Source: Phycisphaerae bacterium
GTDB lineage: Bacteria > Planctomycetota > Phycisphaerae > FEN-1346 > JAACEH01
DNA: 43,051 nucleotides
NCBI GenBank assembly: GCA_012729015.1
Contig: JAAYDY010000017.1
Location: 1 to 43,051 of the forward strand
Direction: 5' to 3'
The notes below the pieces were generated by a model that saw nothing but the letters and a program-made list of their open reading frames with translations, ran no database searches and was not told the origin of the DNA. The translations under genes were made by a program, and so were the position numbers. Below, piece by piece: positions 29,675 to 39,313 of this stretch (position 1 is the stretch's first letter; every line of letters begins with the position of its first letter).

Positions 29675-31999
29675 CTAAGGGAATGTGATGCGAACCATGC
29701 GGTTCTTGCCCATCCACAGGAGGCGGATGTCGGCCACGCCGCCGTTGGCGCCGCCCTGGATCTCCTCCATTCGCTTCTGGTAGTCCTCGACGTTGGCGAT
29801 CGGGCGGCCATTGATCTCGGTCAGGATCACCGAGGGGTGAATCTGGGCCACGGCGGCCTTCTCGCCCGGCTCGACCTTGGCGCAGATGACGCCCGGTTGC
29901 GAGGCATCCAGGTGGAGGATGGCCCGGATATCATAGGTCAGATCCTTGACCGTCAGGCCGCTCTTCTCGTCCTTGAACTTGGCGGCAGAGGAGTAATCGT
30001 AGGGGGCCCACTCCAGGATGAAGTCCTGAGATTTCTTCTCGGTGCCGTCCAGGTACGCGATCGCCACCTTCGTGCCGGGGCCGAGTCGCGTCAGAAGCTT
30101 CGTCAGGTAGTTGCTGCGATTGCCGTCGGAGTCGGACGAACCGCCGTAGGAGCGGAAGCGGCTGAAGCGGTATCCGTAGCTTCCTTCCAGCGGCTTCAAC
30201 TCGATGGGATCGTTTTTGCCCTGCTCCCTGATCTCCAGCAGGACGGTTCCGGGACGGATGCCGGCCTTCTCGGCGGGCGAGCCGGTGTAGACATGGGTGA
30301 CCCGCAGTCCGACCTCGCCGCGGCGCGTGAGCTTCTGGACGGAGTCGCCGCCGGCCATTTCGTCAAGCATCTCGGCCAGTTCGGGCGTGACCGGCTGCGT
30401 CTCGACGCCGAGCCACACCAGTCGCTTCTCCTCGCGTTCGTCCGTCGGCCGCAGATTCGGGTCGAAATGCGCCTCGGGACTGGCAAAGGCGTCGGCGAGC
30501 TTGGCCATGCGGTAAATCTTCACCGATTCGTCGCGGTCGCGCGAGATTCGGCGTGCGTTACCCTTCTTCTCCTCCTCCGGACGGCGCTCGATCATCGCCA
30601 GACCGATCGGCCGACCGTCGAAGTCCATCACCAGCGTGCCGCGGGGCAGGGGATTGGTGTATCCCGGCCACTGCTCGTCCTTGTACTCGCGCTTGTAGCC
30701 GCTGATGCGGTTGTACCAGAGCGTGTCGCGGCGGCCGCCGAACTTGCGCTCCGGCAGGTAGGTCATGACGGCCCGCTGGATGTCGGGCACCTGGGCCCAT
30801 TCGGACGGGAGCACGGCAGGACTCTCGGCGCCGTCGGTCTCGACCATGAAGCAGCCGAAGTTGAGGAACGCTCCGAGAAACTTCGCGGGAACTTCCTGAT
30901 CGTTCATCCGCACGGTGATCCTCTTGAACCGCTGGATGTAGATCTTGTCGAGCCGCACCGGGACGACGACCCGTCGCGGCGACACGGCGAAGCCGTAGTA
31001 GTACTGGGTCAGGCTGGTTCGGTCCTCGCCCTCGAACTCCAGGTTGTCCTCGCCCTCCTCGGGCTGGCGATAGACGATCTTCACCTCGTGGGTGAACTTG
31101 CCGAATCGGCTGAGGCGTTCGGCCTTGGCGTTGGCGAAGTCGTCGAACGTGATCAGCGAGGCCTTGGCGAGGTCGCCGCCGCGCCACGGAAACCGGTTGC
31201 CGACGAGGCTGGCCAGAGGCGGCACGGTGAAGCCCAGCGGCCGCGCCTCATCGTCGAAGATGAGGCCGAGCGCGGCCTCGGCGGTCCACTCGTCGTCGGT
31301 CTTGCGGTCGGTGCTGCGCGCCATGGGGCCGCCGGCGCCGCCGAGTGCGACCACGATGTCCCATCCGAGCCGGGCGCGGACCAGCCCCACGTGGTGCAGC
31401 CCGCCGGGCAGCGCGATGTCGCCGTCGAACCAGTCCAGCGGCTCGCGGACGCCGGGCCATGCCTCGGTCTGGTAGACGACGGCCGGCAGGTCGCGGTAAA
31501 ACCCGTAGGGCCGCAGCGGAAACTCCTTGCCCTCGGACGTGATGCCGCGAACCGATTCGACGAATCGCGTTTCGTGGTTGTTGTCCTCCGAAAGAATCCA
31601 GCCCTTCGCCGGATCGATCGCCAGGCCCATGGCCTGGGTGGACATCTTCAGATCGATGCTGCGGCGAATCTCGTAATCGCCCGGGTATTCGCCCTTGTCT
31701 TCCTTCCACAGGGTGGCGACGGTGACCAGGTACGGCGATGCGAGATCGGCCAACTCCTGCATGAACTCGCGGTCGTCCTCGCACTCGTCCTCGCCGTTCT
31801 CCTCGTCCTCATCGACTTCTTCGGCCCCCTTGTTCCGGTCTGCGTCGGCCGGAGAGGCCCTGTCGGCGGCGCCGACGGCCTTGATGGGCTTGTCGGCAGG
31901 CGCGGCCGTCTCGGCCTGGGCCCAGACGCGCGGCGGCGCCCACGCGAACGCCGCCAGAGCCAAAAGCAACGCCACAGTGGTCGTGATCCAACGGTTCAT
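29675..31999 (-). CDS. Secreted HtrA-related protein, protease sites lost, two PDZ domains
   Basis: 774 residues with a signal peptide (WITTTVALLLALAAFAWA) and an acidic stretch near residues 58-76. Two degenerate trypsin-like regions can be traced (about 75-210 and 330-480), then PDZ domains at about 528-590 (GSPAEKAGIRPG) and 693-770. In the second barrel the His position reads VVPVRL, the Asp position GCFMVETD, and the GNSGGP position PLPRGTLV, which still precedes the family pattern DFDGRPIGL. So the triad is gone and a non-enzymatic role, such as substrate binding or control of a partner protease, is likely. The active relative is encoded 42 bp upstream in the same operon. AAAGGA lies 6-7 nt before the start. 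Confidence 0.85.
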   Translation of the reverse strand: MNRWITTTVALLLALAAFAWAPPRVWAQAETAAPADKPIKAVGAADRASPADADRNKGAEEVDEDEENGEDECEDDREFMQELADLASPYLVTVATLWKEDKGEYPGDYEIRRSIDLKMSTQAMGLAIDPAKGWILSEDNNHETRFVESVRGITSEGKEFPLRPYGFYRDLPAVVYQTEAWPGVREPLDWFDGDIALPGGLHHVGLVRARLGWDIVVALGGAGGPMARSTDRKTDDEWTAEAALGLIFDDEARPLGFTVPPLASLVGNRFPWRGGDLAKASLITFDDFANAKAERLSRFGKFTHEVKIVYRQPEEGEDNLEFEGEDRTSLTQYYYGFAVSPRRVVVPVRLDKIYIQRFKRITVRMNDQEVPAKFLGAFLNFGCFMVETDGAESPAVLPSEWAQVPDIQRAVMTYLPERKFGGRRDTLWYNRISGYKREYKDEQWPGYTNPLPRGTLVMDFDGRPIGLAMIERRPEEEKKGNARRISRDRDESVKIYRMAKLADAFASPEAHFDPNLRPTDEREEKRLVWLGVETQPVTPELAEMLDEMAGGDSVQKLTRRGEVGLRVTHVYTGSPAEKAGIRPGTVLLEIREQGKNDPIELKPLEGSYGYRFSRFRSYGGSSDSDGNRSNYLTKLLTRLGPGTKVAIAYLDGTEKKSQDFILEWAPYDYSSAAKFKDEKSGLTVKDLTYDIRAILHLDASQPGVICAKVEPGEKAAVAQIHPSVILTEINGRPIANVEDYQKRMEEIQGGANGGVADIRLLWMGKNRMVRITFP

Positions 32000-32041
32000 C
32001 TGCGTTCCTTTCCCCTGAGTCGGGCTTCCGCGGAAGCCGGA

Positions 32042-33439
32042 TCATTCCTTGTCGTAGTCGCGGGCATAGTCGAGCACGAGCATCGACGGCATGCCGCCGC
32101 GCATAATCTCGAAACCGACGCGCTTCTTGCGATGCGTGTCGGCCATGATCTCGTCGTAGATCTTCCGGATATCGTCCAGGGTCTTGATCTCCTTGCCGTC
32201 CACCTTGAGGATGATCTCGCCGCTGCCGGAGAAGCCGGCCATGGCGGCGTTGCCCGGATAGCTCACGCCCTGGACGTAGACGCCCTGCTTGACGTAGTAG
32301 TAGAGCTGCGGGTCGGCGTGCTCGTTGATGCTCTTGACGGTCATGTTCCAGCGCTTCAGTTCCAGGTCCTCGCCCTCGACGAGGCCTTTCTGGGAGGCCG
32401 TCAGCGCCAGGGTCATCGGCGTGCCGGCGCGCTCGATGGCGAAGTCCACTGACCGGTCGGTCGGCAGGCGCCCGAGGAGGGTGCGGATGCGCGGCAGATT
32501 CTCGCTGTAAAGGCCGTCCACGGCGTCGCCGTTGACCGACAGGATGAGGTCGCCGACGGCCAGCCCGGCCTTCTCGGCGGGCGAGCCCGGATCGACGCTG
32601 GCGACCAGCACGCCGCGCTCGCCCTCGAAGAACGAGTCGCTGTCGAAGTCGCGGAGCGGCTGAAGCCGCAGGCCCGTCCAACTGCGCTTGACCTCGCCGT
32701 GCGCCTTCAACTCGTCGATGACGTACCGGACCGTGTTGGAGGGCACGCTGAAACCCATGTCGCCGCCGTACATCGAGCCCAGGGTGTTGATGCCGATGAC
32801 CTCGCCGTCGGTGTTGATCAGCGGGCCGCCCGAGTTGCCGGGGTTCAGCGCGGCGTCGCTCTGAATCCAGAGGCTGTACTCGCTGTCCTCGTCGAGGAAC
32901 CGCTCGGCCGAGGAGACGATGCCCAGGCTGATGCTGCGCTTCAGGCCCCAGGGCGAGCCCAGGGCCATGACGAAGCGGCCCTCGACGACGTGGTCGCTGT
33001 CGGCCAGCGTGGCATAGGGAAACGTCGTCTCGGGCGTTTCCGGCTTGAGCTTCAGCAGGGCCAGGTCGGTGTCCTTGTCGGTGCCGATCAGGTCGGCCTT
33101 GAGCATCGTGTTGTCGAACAGCACGCAGCGGATTTCCACGGCCTTCTCGGCAACGTGGTTGTTCGTCACGACGTAGCCGTCGGGGCTGATGATGACGCCC
33201 GAGCCGCTGACGACCACGCGCTGCTTCTTGCCCTCGCTGTAGTCCTCGCGGATGGGCTTGACGTAGACGAGCGTGGGGAAGACCTTCTCCTTGGCGCGTT
33301 CGATCATGGCCTGGATGTCGGCGCCGGTGTACTGGCTCGGCGCGTCGATCCGGGCGGCATCCGTGTCGGTGGTCTGCGGTGTGCAGCCGGCCAGACACAG
33401 GACGGTCGCCGTCAGCGCCATCCCTAAGCGGCAATTCAT
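32042..33439 (-). CDS. HtrA/DegP-like serine protease lipoprotein
   Basis: 465 residues. The lipobox is LAGC (Cys19), so the protein is probably membrane-anchored outside the cytoplasm. The trypsin-like domain has the full triad: His95 (TNNHV), Asp125 (TDLALL) and Ser203 (NPGNSGGP). PDZ domains follow at about 265-345 (DPGSPAEKAGLAVGD) and 370-455. The family degrades or refolds damaged envelope proteins. AGGAGG lies 7 nt before the ATG. It heads a two-gene operon with the inactive homologue. The long frame on the same strand that overlaps it (31809-33443) is a shadow. Confidence 0.94.
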   Translation of the reverse strand: MNCRLGMALTATVLCLAGCTPQTTDTDAARIDAPSQYTGADIQAMIERAKEKVFPTLVYVKPIREDYSEGKKQRVVVSGSGVIISPDGYVVTNNHVAEKAVEIRCVLFDNTMLKADLIGTDKDTDLALLKLKPETPETTFPYATLADSDHVVEGRFVMALGSPWGLKRSISLGIVSSAERFLDEDSEYSLWIQSDAALNPGNSGGPLINTDGEVIGINTLGSMYGGDMGFSVPSNTVRYVIDELKAHGEVKRSWTGLRLQPLRDFDSDSFFEGERGVLVASVDPGSPAEKAGLAVGDLILSVNGDAVDGLYSENLPRIRTLLGRLPTDRSVDFAIERAGTPMTLALTASQKGLVEGEDLELKRWNMTVKSINEHADPQLYYYVKQGVYVQGVSYPGNAAMAGFSGSGEIILKVDGKEIKTLDDIRKIYDEIMADTHRKKRVGFEIMRGGMPSMLVLDYARDYDKE

Positions 33440-33595
33440 GCATCAGCCTCCTATGTTGGTAAACACCCTCATGAACGGCCCCGCGGCGAACCGCTCGCCC
33501 GGTCGCAGGACGACCCTGAAGCCTATCCGGACAGACTCTTCATGTGCCGGCCGCCGCCGCGGCCCACACATAGTAACGCACGAGCACGGAAATCG

Positions 33596-34732
33596 TCAGC
33601 AGGAATTCCCGGTTCGCTCGTCATGAACATAGATTCGCCTCACCCGCCTGCCGATCCCGCAGAAGATTTCGTGAGGAATCGTGCCGGCCAGCGACGCCAG
33701 GGCATACACCGACAGCGGGCTGTCCGTCCGGGCTTCCATCAGGGTGACCACCGAGCCGACCCGGGCCTGCGGCACGTCGGTGACGTCGACCAGGGTGGTG
33801 TCCATGCAGACGTTGCCGACCGCGGGCGCAAGCTGCCCCTCGACGCGGACGACGGCCCGATTCGTCAAGGCGCGGGGGTAGCCGTCGGCGTATCCGACGG
33901 GCAGCGCCGCCACGCGCGACGGCCGCCGGGCGATCCACGTGTGACAGTAGCTGACCCCCTGGCCGACGGGCACGTCGTCAATGGTCGTAATGGGCGCCTT
34001 GATGGCCATGACGGGCCGCAGGCGGACGTGCGGCGTGAGTTCCGGGCAGGGCGTCACGCCGTACAGGGCGATGCCCGGCCGCACCATGTCGAACCGTCCG
34101 TCGGGGAACCGCATCAGGGCGGCCGAGTTGGCGGCGTGGACGATGGGCGGTCGCAAGCCCCGGCGCGCGAGCGCGTCGGCCAGCCGCGCCAGGCGATCGC
34201 GCTGCTCGGCGGTGACCGACGGGTCGGGGTCTTCGGCGTGGCTGTGGTGCGTCATGAGCCCTTCGACCCTGACGTGCGGCATGGCGGCCAGGGCCTCGAT
34301 CAGCGGCACCACGTCGTCGAACGCCGTGCCCATGCGCTGCATGCCGGTCTCGGCATGGACGTGACAGAGGAGGGTTCCCCCGGTCCGGGCGGCGGCATCG
34401 GCGTAGGCCAGGCCATACTCGCGCCCGTGAACGGCCAGGTCGATGCCGCGGGCGACGGCCTCGGCGACGCGGTTCGGATCGGTCACGCCCATGACGAGGA
34501 TGCGCGTCGGCAGGCCTCCGTCGCGGAGTTCCAGGGCTTCGTTGAGCGTCACGACGGCCAGCATGGCGGCGCCGGCGTCGGCCAGGCACTGCGAGCAGGG
34601 GACCGCCCCGTGACCGTAGGCGTCGGCCTTGACCGGCGCGATGATCTTCGCCGGGGCGGCCATGGCGGCCATCGTGCGGTAATTGTCGCGCAGGGCCGAC
34701 AGGTTGATCTCGGCGACCACTTGATTCTGCAT
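33596..34732 (-). CDS. alr: Alanine racemase
   Basis: 378 residues, fold-type III PLP enzyme that interconverts L- and D-alanine for peptidoglycan. The PLP lysine is Lys35 (VKADAYGHG) and the second catalytic base Tyr262 (GVSYCHTW). Arg219-equivalent sequence is RPGIALYG. In many racemases a carbamylated lysine lies before the DTGM motif; here that stretch is HVHAETGMQRMG, with His instead. The start has AAGGA 7 nt upstream. It lies between htrA and a histidine kinase gene and has its own promoter. Confidence 0.96.
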   Translation of the reverse strand: MQNQVVAEINLSALRDNYRTMAAMAAPAKIIAPVKADAYGHGAVPCSQCLADAGAAMLAVVTLNEALELRDGGLPTRILVMGVTDPNRVAEAVARGIDLAVHGREYGLAYADAAARTGGTLLCHVHAETGMQRMGTAFDDVVPLIEALAAMPHVRVEGLMTHHSHAEDPDPSVTAEQRDRLARLADALARRGLRPPIVHAANSAALMRFPDGRFDMVRPGIALYGVTPCPELTPHVRLRPVMAIKAPITTIDDVPVGQGVSYCHTWIARRPSRVAALPVGYADGYPRALTNRAVVRVEGQLAPAVGNVCMDTTLVDVTDVPQARVGSVVTLMEARTDSPLSVYALASLAGTIPHEIFCGIGRRVRRIYVHDERTGNSC

Positions 34733-34783
34733 CAGAGGTTCCTTGTCGCCCGGGGGCGTTCTGGTGTCTGTTGTGCCGTGACA

Positions 34784-34812
34784 GTGATATCGTGCGGCGG
34801 TGGCCGTGTCAA
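34784..34812 (-). promoter_or_regulatory. Promoter of alr
   Basis: Minus strand TTGACA (34807-34812), 17-bp spacer, TATCAC (34784-34789). A perfect -35 and four of six at the -10. The leader is about 45-50 nt. Confidence 0.55.
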
Positions 34813-34830
34813 GTGCGGCGGTTGGGCGGG

Positions 34831-34924
34831 GTGCATCAACGTTCTGGGGCTGTACCGTGGCATGGGCGTCCTGCCCATGAGTGGCAGGGGCATCTTGCCC
34901 CTGCTTTCCCCAAACGTTAGTGCA
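34831..34924. repeat. Palindromic repeat element, third copy, at the histidine kinase stop
   Basis: Two hairpins with 5-nt loops: 34861-34879 (CATGGGC/GCCCATG) and 34885-34903 (CAGGGGC/GCCCCTG). They lie inside an outer imperfect inverted repeat (GTGCATCAACGTTCTGGGG and, reversed, GTGCACTAACGTTTGGGG). The right arm includes the stop codon of the histidine kinase gene, so the element abuts the reading frame. It is diverged from the copies at 19049 and 23234. Confidence 0.78.
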
Positions 34925-36341
34925 CCCGGTTGGGCGGCGGTGGCTCCGTGCTCAGGGGCAGGCGAACGGTGAAGGTGCTTCCCTCGCCGGGGGTGCTGCG
35001 CACGTCGATGGTGCCGCGAAGCGATTGGACGATCTTCTTGACGATGGCCAGGCCGATGCCGGTGCCGTGTCTGACGGCGTTCTTGGCCTCGGTGCTGCGG
35101 AAGAACTCGTCGAAGACGCGCGGCAGATCCTTCGGGGCGATGCCGATGCCGGTGTCGGTCACTTCGAGCACGGCGAAGCCGCCCTCGCTCGTGAGCCGCA
35201 CCGACACGCGGCCGCCGTCGGGCGTGTACCGGATGGCGTTGCTGACGAGGTTCGTGGCGATCTCGGTCAACTCTTCCTTCTCGGCGGTGACGCGGGCCGG
35301 CGCGATGTCAAACTCCAGACGCAGGTTCTTGGTCTCGGCGCCGGCCGTGAGCAACTCGATGGTCTGGCGGACCACCTCGTCGAAGGAGGTCGGCTCGCGA
35401 CGCGCGGGCACGTCCACCTCGTTTTCCAGGCGGCTGAACAGGAGCAGGTCGTTGACGAGCTTCGTCAGCGAATCGACGCGGTCGGTCGCCCGGACGATCA
35501 TCTCGCGCTGGCCGGCGTCCAACCGGTCCGCGACGTTCTGCTGGACGGTCTTGAGCATCATGTGCGTGGCCGACAGGGGGGCTCGCAGTTCGTGGCTGGC
35601 TCTGCGCATGAAATCCGTCTTCAGCGTGTCCACCGTCTGGAGACGCCGGTAGGCCTCTTCGAGCTGGTTCTCCCGCAGCCGCAGGCGCTGGGCGATCGTT
35701 CCGGCCAGGAACACCGTGACGAACATGCCGCCCGCGACCGCCATGCAGACCATCAGCACGAACGCCCAGTCGAGGTACAGCTCCGGCGGCACGAAGTCCA
35801 TGATACACTGGTCCACGAGGCGCACCAGGTGAACGTGCGGCAGGAGGCCGGAGTATTCGCCCCAGGCGACGGCGTTCATCATCGTGGCGCCCAGGACGGC
35901 GTGGAAGTAGGCGTTGGTGCGGCTCAGCAGTTCGCTGGCCCACGCCATCGGGAAGATGAAAAGGATGCAGAAGGCGTTCTCGATGCCGCCGGTGTAGTGC
36001 CAGATGAAGGCCACGCAGGCCAGGTCGCAGACGATCTGGAGGTTGGCGAAGGCGTGAATGGCCCGCCGCCCCAGGAGGCCGCGCGTGCGGAATGCCCAGA
36101 CCAGAATGACCAGAACGGCGTTATAGAAGAACAGGCCCAGAACGGCCGCCAGGACGCGCACCAGGGGCTGATCGGGGCCGGTCAGGCGGATGCCGAAGCC
36201 GTGCCACGCGACGGCCAGGAACAGCAGGGCTGTCAGGCCGGCGAACCAGCGGATGCTGATGAACCACGAGAGTCGCGAGGCCAGTTCGCGTTCGGTGAGG
36301 CTCCAGGAACGTTCGGATGTCTGGGCGGGTTGGTCGGCCAT
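34917..36341 (-). CDS. Sensor histidine kinase, six membrane spans
   Basis: 474 residues from the ATG at 36341, which has a GGGGA at 5 nt and is followed by a plausible soluble N-terminus; two earlier ATGs (36401, 36431) have no ribosome site. Six hydrophobic segments occupy about residues 20-215 with little loop sequence, so the sensor is probably within the membrane. The HisKA domain has RRASHELRAPLSA (His250), and the HATPase domain shows NLVSNAIRYTPDGG, VTDTGIGI and HGTGIGLAIVKKI. No response regulator gene adjoins it. The 3' end lies in a palindromic repeat element. Confidence 0.93.
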   Translation of the reverse strand: MADQPAQTSERSWSLTERELASRLSWFISIRWFAGLTALLFLAVAWHGFGIRLTGPDQPLVRVLAAVLGLFFYNAVLVILVWAFRTRGLLGRRAIHAFANLQIVCDLACVAFIWHYTGGIENAFCILFIFPMAWASELLSRTNAYFHAVLGATMMNAVAWGEYSGLLPHVHLVRLVDQCIMDFVPPELYLDWAFVLMVCMAVAGGMFVTVFLAGTIAQRLRLRENQLEEAYRRLQTVDTLKTDFMRRASHELRAPLSATHMMLKTVQQNVADRLDAGQREMIVRATDRVDSLTKLVNDLLLFSRLENEVDVPARREPTSFDEVVRQTIELLTAGAETKNLRLEFDIAPARVTAEKEELTEIATNLVSNAIRYTPDGGRVSVRLTSEGGFAVLEVTDTGIGIAPKDLPRVFDEFFRSTEAKNAVRHGTGIGLAIVKKIVQSLRGTIDVRSTPGEGSTFTVRLPLSTEPPPPNRVH

Positions 36342-36495
36342 GGATGTCCCCACGGAAATGCCCTGGCCGGGCGACAGGCGCGGCGCAAGCCGCTCGACCA
36401 TCGGTGATTCAACCAGAAACCGGGCCCGCATTCAAGAGAATCCATGGCGTGCGGTGCGTCGGAATCAGTGGGACACCTTACCTGGAGGATGACCG

Positions 36496-37812
36496 ATGCC
36501 GTGCTGCGATTCAGGGATTTCGGCAGTGGGGCTCTGCTGCGGGCTGGTGGTGTTGGCGGTTGCGGTCTCCTGCGCCTCGTGCGTTGCCGACCGAGGCCCG
36601 ACGGCTGCCGGATACGTCAATCCGATCGTGACCCGGGACGAGGATTGCGGCGCGGACCCGGCGGTCCTGCTGCACGACGGCATCTTCTACTACTACTCCA
36701 CCAACGCCGGGCTGACCGTGTTTTCGTCCACCGACCTGGTCCACTGGACCCGGGGACCGCAAGTGCTGCCCGACGAGTTCAAGGGCGTCTGGGCGCCGGA
36801 GGTCTACTACCATCCCGAGGACGGCAAGTTCTACATGTACTACACGCGGCGCTACAAGATCGGCGTCGCCGTGGCCGACCGGCCCGACGCGATGTTCAAG
36901 GACCTGGGGCTGCTGGTCATCAATGCCATCGACGCGCACCCGTTCCGCGACGACGACGGTCGGCTCTATCTGTACTTCACGCACACGCCGCCGTTCGACA
37001 TGTACTGCGTGCCGATGAAGAGCCCCACCGAGACCGGCGGCCCGGTGACGCGGTGCTTCCAGATCAGCCAGGACTGGGAGCGGCACAGCTTCCCGATCAA
37101 CGAAGGACCGTGGATGCTGAAACGCGACGGGCTCTACTATCTGCTCTACAGCGGCAGCGACGGCCAGTCGGTTCACTACGCCATCGGCTATGCCACGGCC
37201 CCGACGCCCATCGGCCCGTTCACCAAGCACCCGAACAACCCGGTCTTCCAGGATCTGCCGACCATCCACGGTCCGGGCCACGGGTCCGTGACTCGCGACC
37301 GGGCCGGCCGGCTCTGGCACCTCTACCATCAGAAGACCGGAACCGAGAAGGGCTGGTCGCGGGACGTGTGCCTGGACCCGCTCGATTTCGACGACCGCGG
37401 CGTGCTGGGCGGCCGGCCGACGCGCGGCTCGCGGCAGAAGGCCCCGGCCCTGGATCCGTCGCTGGTCTGGAGCCCGGACATCCGGCCGCGCGGCGCGGTC
37501 TTCAACCGCGAGGTCGTCGTCTCGTTCTCGTCCATGACGCCCGGAGCGGCCATCCGCTACACCCTTGACGGCTCGGATCCCGATGCGGCCTCGTCGCTGT
37601 ACTCCGGACCGTTGACGCTCGACCGGTCCGCTACGGTCAAGGCGCGGGCATTCAAGGCCGGCATGACGACCAGCACGGTGTCGGCCATGCGGTTTACGCA
37701 GACCGATGATCCGCTGCCGGAGAACCCCTCGCCGCACGCGGCGGCGGGCACGCCGCCGTTTGAGGTGTTCCCGCGGCCCAACGCCGACTGGCAGCCGCCG
37801 AAGCGACCGTAG
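36496..37812 (+). CDS. Glycoside hydrolase family 43-like protein with C-terminal beta domain
   Basis: 438 residues. An N-terminal hydrophobic segment ends in SCASC, so it may be a lipoprotein, though the lipobox is imperfect. The five-bladed propeller of GH43 is visible with its three acids: Asp54 (GADPAV, base), Asp146 (AIDAHPF, pKa modulator) and Glu203 (NEGPWM, acid). Family members act on arabinan, xylan or galactan side chains; the substrate here is unknown. Residues about 340-400 (AIRYTLDGSDPDAASSLYSG) form a chitobiase/hexosaminidase C-terminal-type domain. GGAGG lies 7 nt before the ATG. It is convergent with a second hydrolase gene 47 bp away. Confidence 0.88.
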   Translation: MPCCDSGISAVGLCCGLVVLAVAVSCASCVADRGPTAAGYVNPIVTRDEDCGADPAVLLHDGIFYYYSTNAGLTVFSSTDLVHWTRGPQVLPDEFKGVWAPEVYYHPEDGKFYMYYTRRYKIGVAVADRPDAMFKDLGLLVINAIDAHPFRDDDGRLYLYFTHTPPFDMYCVPMKSPTETGGPVTRCFQISQDWERHSFPINEGPWMLKRDGLYYLLYSGSDGQSVHYAIGYATAPTPIGPFTKHPNNPVFQDLPTIHGPGHGSVTRDRAGRLWHLYHQKTGTEKGWSRDVCLDPLDFDDRGVLGGRPTRGSRQKAPALDPSLVWSPDIRPRGAVFNREVVVSFSSMTPGAAIRYTLDGSDPDAASSLYSGPLTLDRSATVKARAFKAGMTTSTVSAMRFTQTDDPLPENPSPHAAAGTPPFEVFPRPNADWQPPKRP

Positions 37813-37859
37813 GTGCCCCGAAGCCTCGTTGCCGCGTCACCCGTGCCGCGCGACGGCGT

Positions 37860-39260
37860 TCATTGCACCTGTCGCATCGCCTGAGTCGCCAGTGCCGCGC
37901 GAACGCTGTCGGCCGGGGCCGGCACCAGGTACACCGGCGCCTCGCCCAGGGTGACCGTCGCCTTGCCGTCCTCGGTGAGCGTGATCGGTCGAACGTCTCG
38001 CCCCAGCATGTCCACGAGGGTCGCTTCCCTTCCGCCGTGGAGGGCCACAGCCAGCGTACGTTTCTCCTGGACGCCCTCGACCGAGTGCCAGGCCATGAGC
38101 ACCGGCATTCCGTCGAGGCCCTTGAACTCGTAGGCATAGACGCCCTTGGGCTCCTCGTGAACGGTCATCACCTCCAGCCGCGGATCGGGAATCAGCGTGG
38201 TCATCACGCGCGTGGCCACGGCCTGTTCCTTCCACTTGCCGGGCTCGAAGAAGAAGCCGAAGCTCCGCTGCGTCAGCCCCTGGCCGGGGATTGTCTCCGC
38301 GTGGACGATGTCGCGGACGTACATCACCTGTACCTGCTCGACGCCGCACGAGGCGCTGAGGGCGAACATCCGGACCAGAAAACAGGCCTGTTGCCGCTCG
38401 TCGCGGACCTGCTTGTTCCTGGGGTAGACCGTCGGGTAGCCGATCTCGGTGAACCACAGGGGCTTGTCGAGGAACCCCTGTTTTCGGGCCAGTTCGCGGA
38501 CCATCTTGACGCCGGTGATGATACCGCCCTCCTCGGGGCACAGGGGCTGGTGGTAGGGATGCGTGCCGACGATGTCGTAGAGGTCGGTTCCGGTGATGTC
38601 GTTGACCTCGCGGATGAATCGTCGCCAGCCGACGTAGCCCTGATAGAAGCTGTCGGGTCGCAGGCCGGAGCCGTGGTGCGGCGCGCCGTCGGACGTGTTG
38701 AATGCGATCAGTCTTGCCCCAGGATCCAGGCGGCGCACTTCCTCTGCGGCCGTCTTCAGGATTCGGGCGTACAACTCGACGCGGCCGACGCCCTCGGGCG
38801 GCATGAGCATCTCGATGTTCGGTTCGCCCCAGACGAGCCAGTGTCGCACCGGCCGCGGCTCGACCTCCGGATGCTCCCTCCAGAACGAGCCGCCGGTGCC
38901 GTAGCGGCCCACATAGCGGCGGATGTGCTCGACGTAGTCGGCCATCGCCTTCTCGGCGTCCTGCTCGAACGCCTTGCGCCCCGTGTGCAATGACAGCGTG
39001 ACGTTCATCCCGTCCTGGGCGGCCCGCAGCAGCGCCGCTTCGCCCAGCGTGCTGCCGATCTTCACGCGGCCGAGCAGGTCGCGGATGCCCGTGGCCCGGA
39101 TGTCGTCGGCCACCTTCATGTATCCCTCGTCCCACTCGAAATCGACGTACAGGGCGTAGAAGCCGGGGGCCGCCGCCTCGCTGGGAACGCACCCGCCGAC
39201 GGTCGTCAGCGATGCCGCCGCGCAGAGAATCGCCAGGACAACGTTCGCTTGGTGCCGCAT
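37860..39260 (-). CDS. Lipoprotein glycoside hydrolase, clan GH-A-like TIM barrel
   Basis: 466 residues. The signal peptide ends in a lipobox-like VGGC (Cys24). The barrel shows two acids in the clan GH-A pattern: Glu146 in WLVWGEPN (acid/base) and Glu272 in LWFTEIGYPT (nucleophile). A small C-terminal beta domain follows (VTLGEAPVYLVPAP). It is most like families such as GH39 or GH5 by these motifs, but I cannot assign one. It probably acts on polysaccharide at the cell surface. The ATG has AAGGA about 11 nt upstream. Its promoter region carries the same direct-repeat motif as the symporter gene. Confidence 0.82.
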   Translation of the reverse strand: MRHQANVVLAILCAAASLTTVGGCVPSEAAAPGFYALYVDFEWDEGYMKVADDIRATGIRDLLGRVKIGSTLGEAALLRAAQDGMNVTLSLHTGRKAFEQDAEKAMADYVEHIRRYVGRYGTGGSFWREHPEVEPRPVRHWLVWGEPNIEMLMPPEGVGRVELYARILKTAAEEVRRLDPGARLIAFNTSDGAPHHGSGLRPDSFYQGYVGWRRFIREVNDITGTDLYDIVGTHPYHQPLCPEEGGIITGVKMVRELARKQGFLDKPLWFTEIGYPTVYPRNKQVRDERQQACFLVRMFALSASCGVEQVQVMYVRDIVHAETIPGQGLTQRSFGFFFEPGKWKEQAVATRVMTTLIPDPRLEVMTVHEEPKGVYAYEFKGLDGMPVLMAWHSVEGVQEKRTLAVALHGGREATLVDMLGRDVRPITLTEDGKATVTLGEAPVYLVPAPADSVRAALATQAMRQVQ

Positions 39261-39313
39261 GGTCCGCTGGTTCCTTTCGTATCGACTCCGTCAACCGGTT
39301 GCCGCACCAGGGC

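Noticed and set aside
29567..32452. 961-codon plus-strand frame opposite the HtrA-like genes
   Set aside because: It is an antisense shadow covering parts of two real minus-strand genes.
33440..33595. tRNA-like sequence (GGTTCGCC on the minus strand) before htrA
   Set aside because: No cloverleaf with acceptor and anticodon stems can be formed around it.
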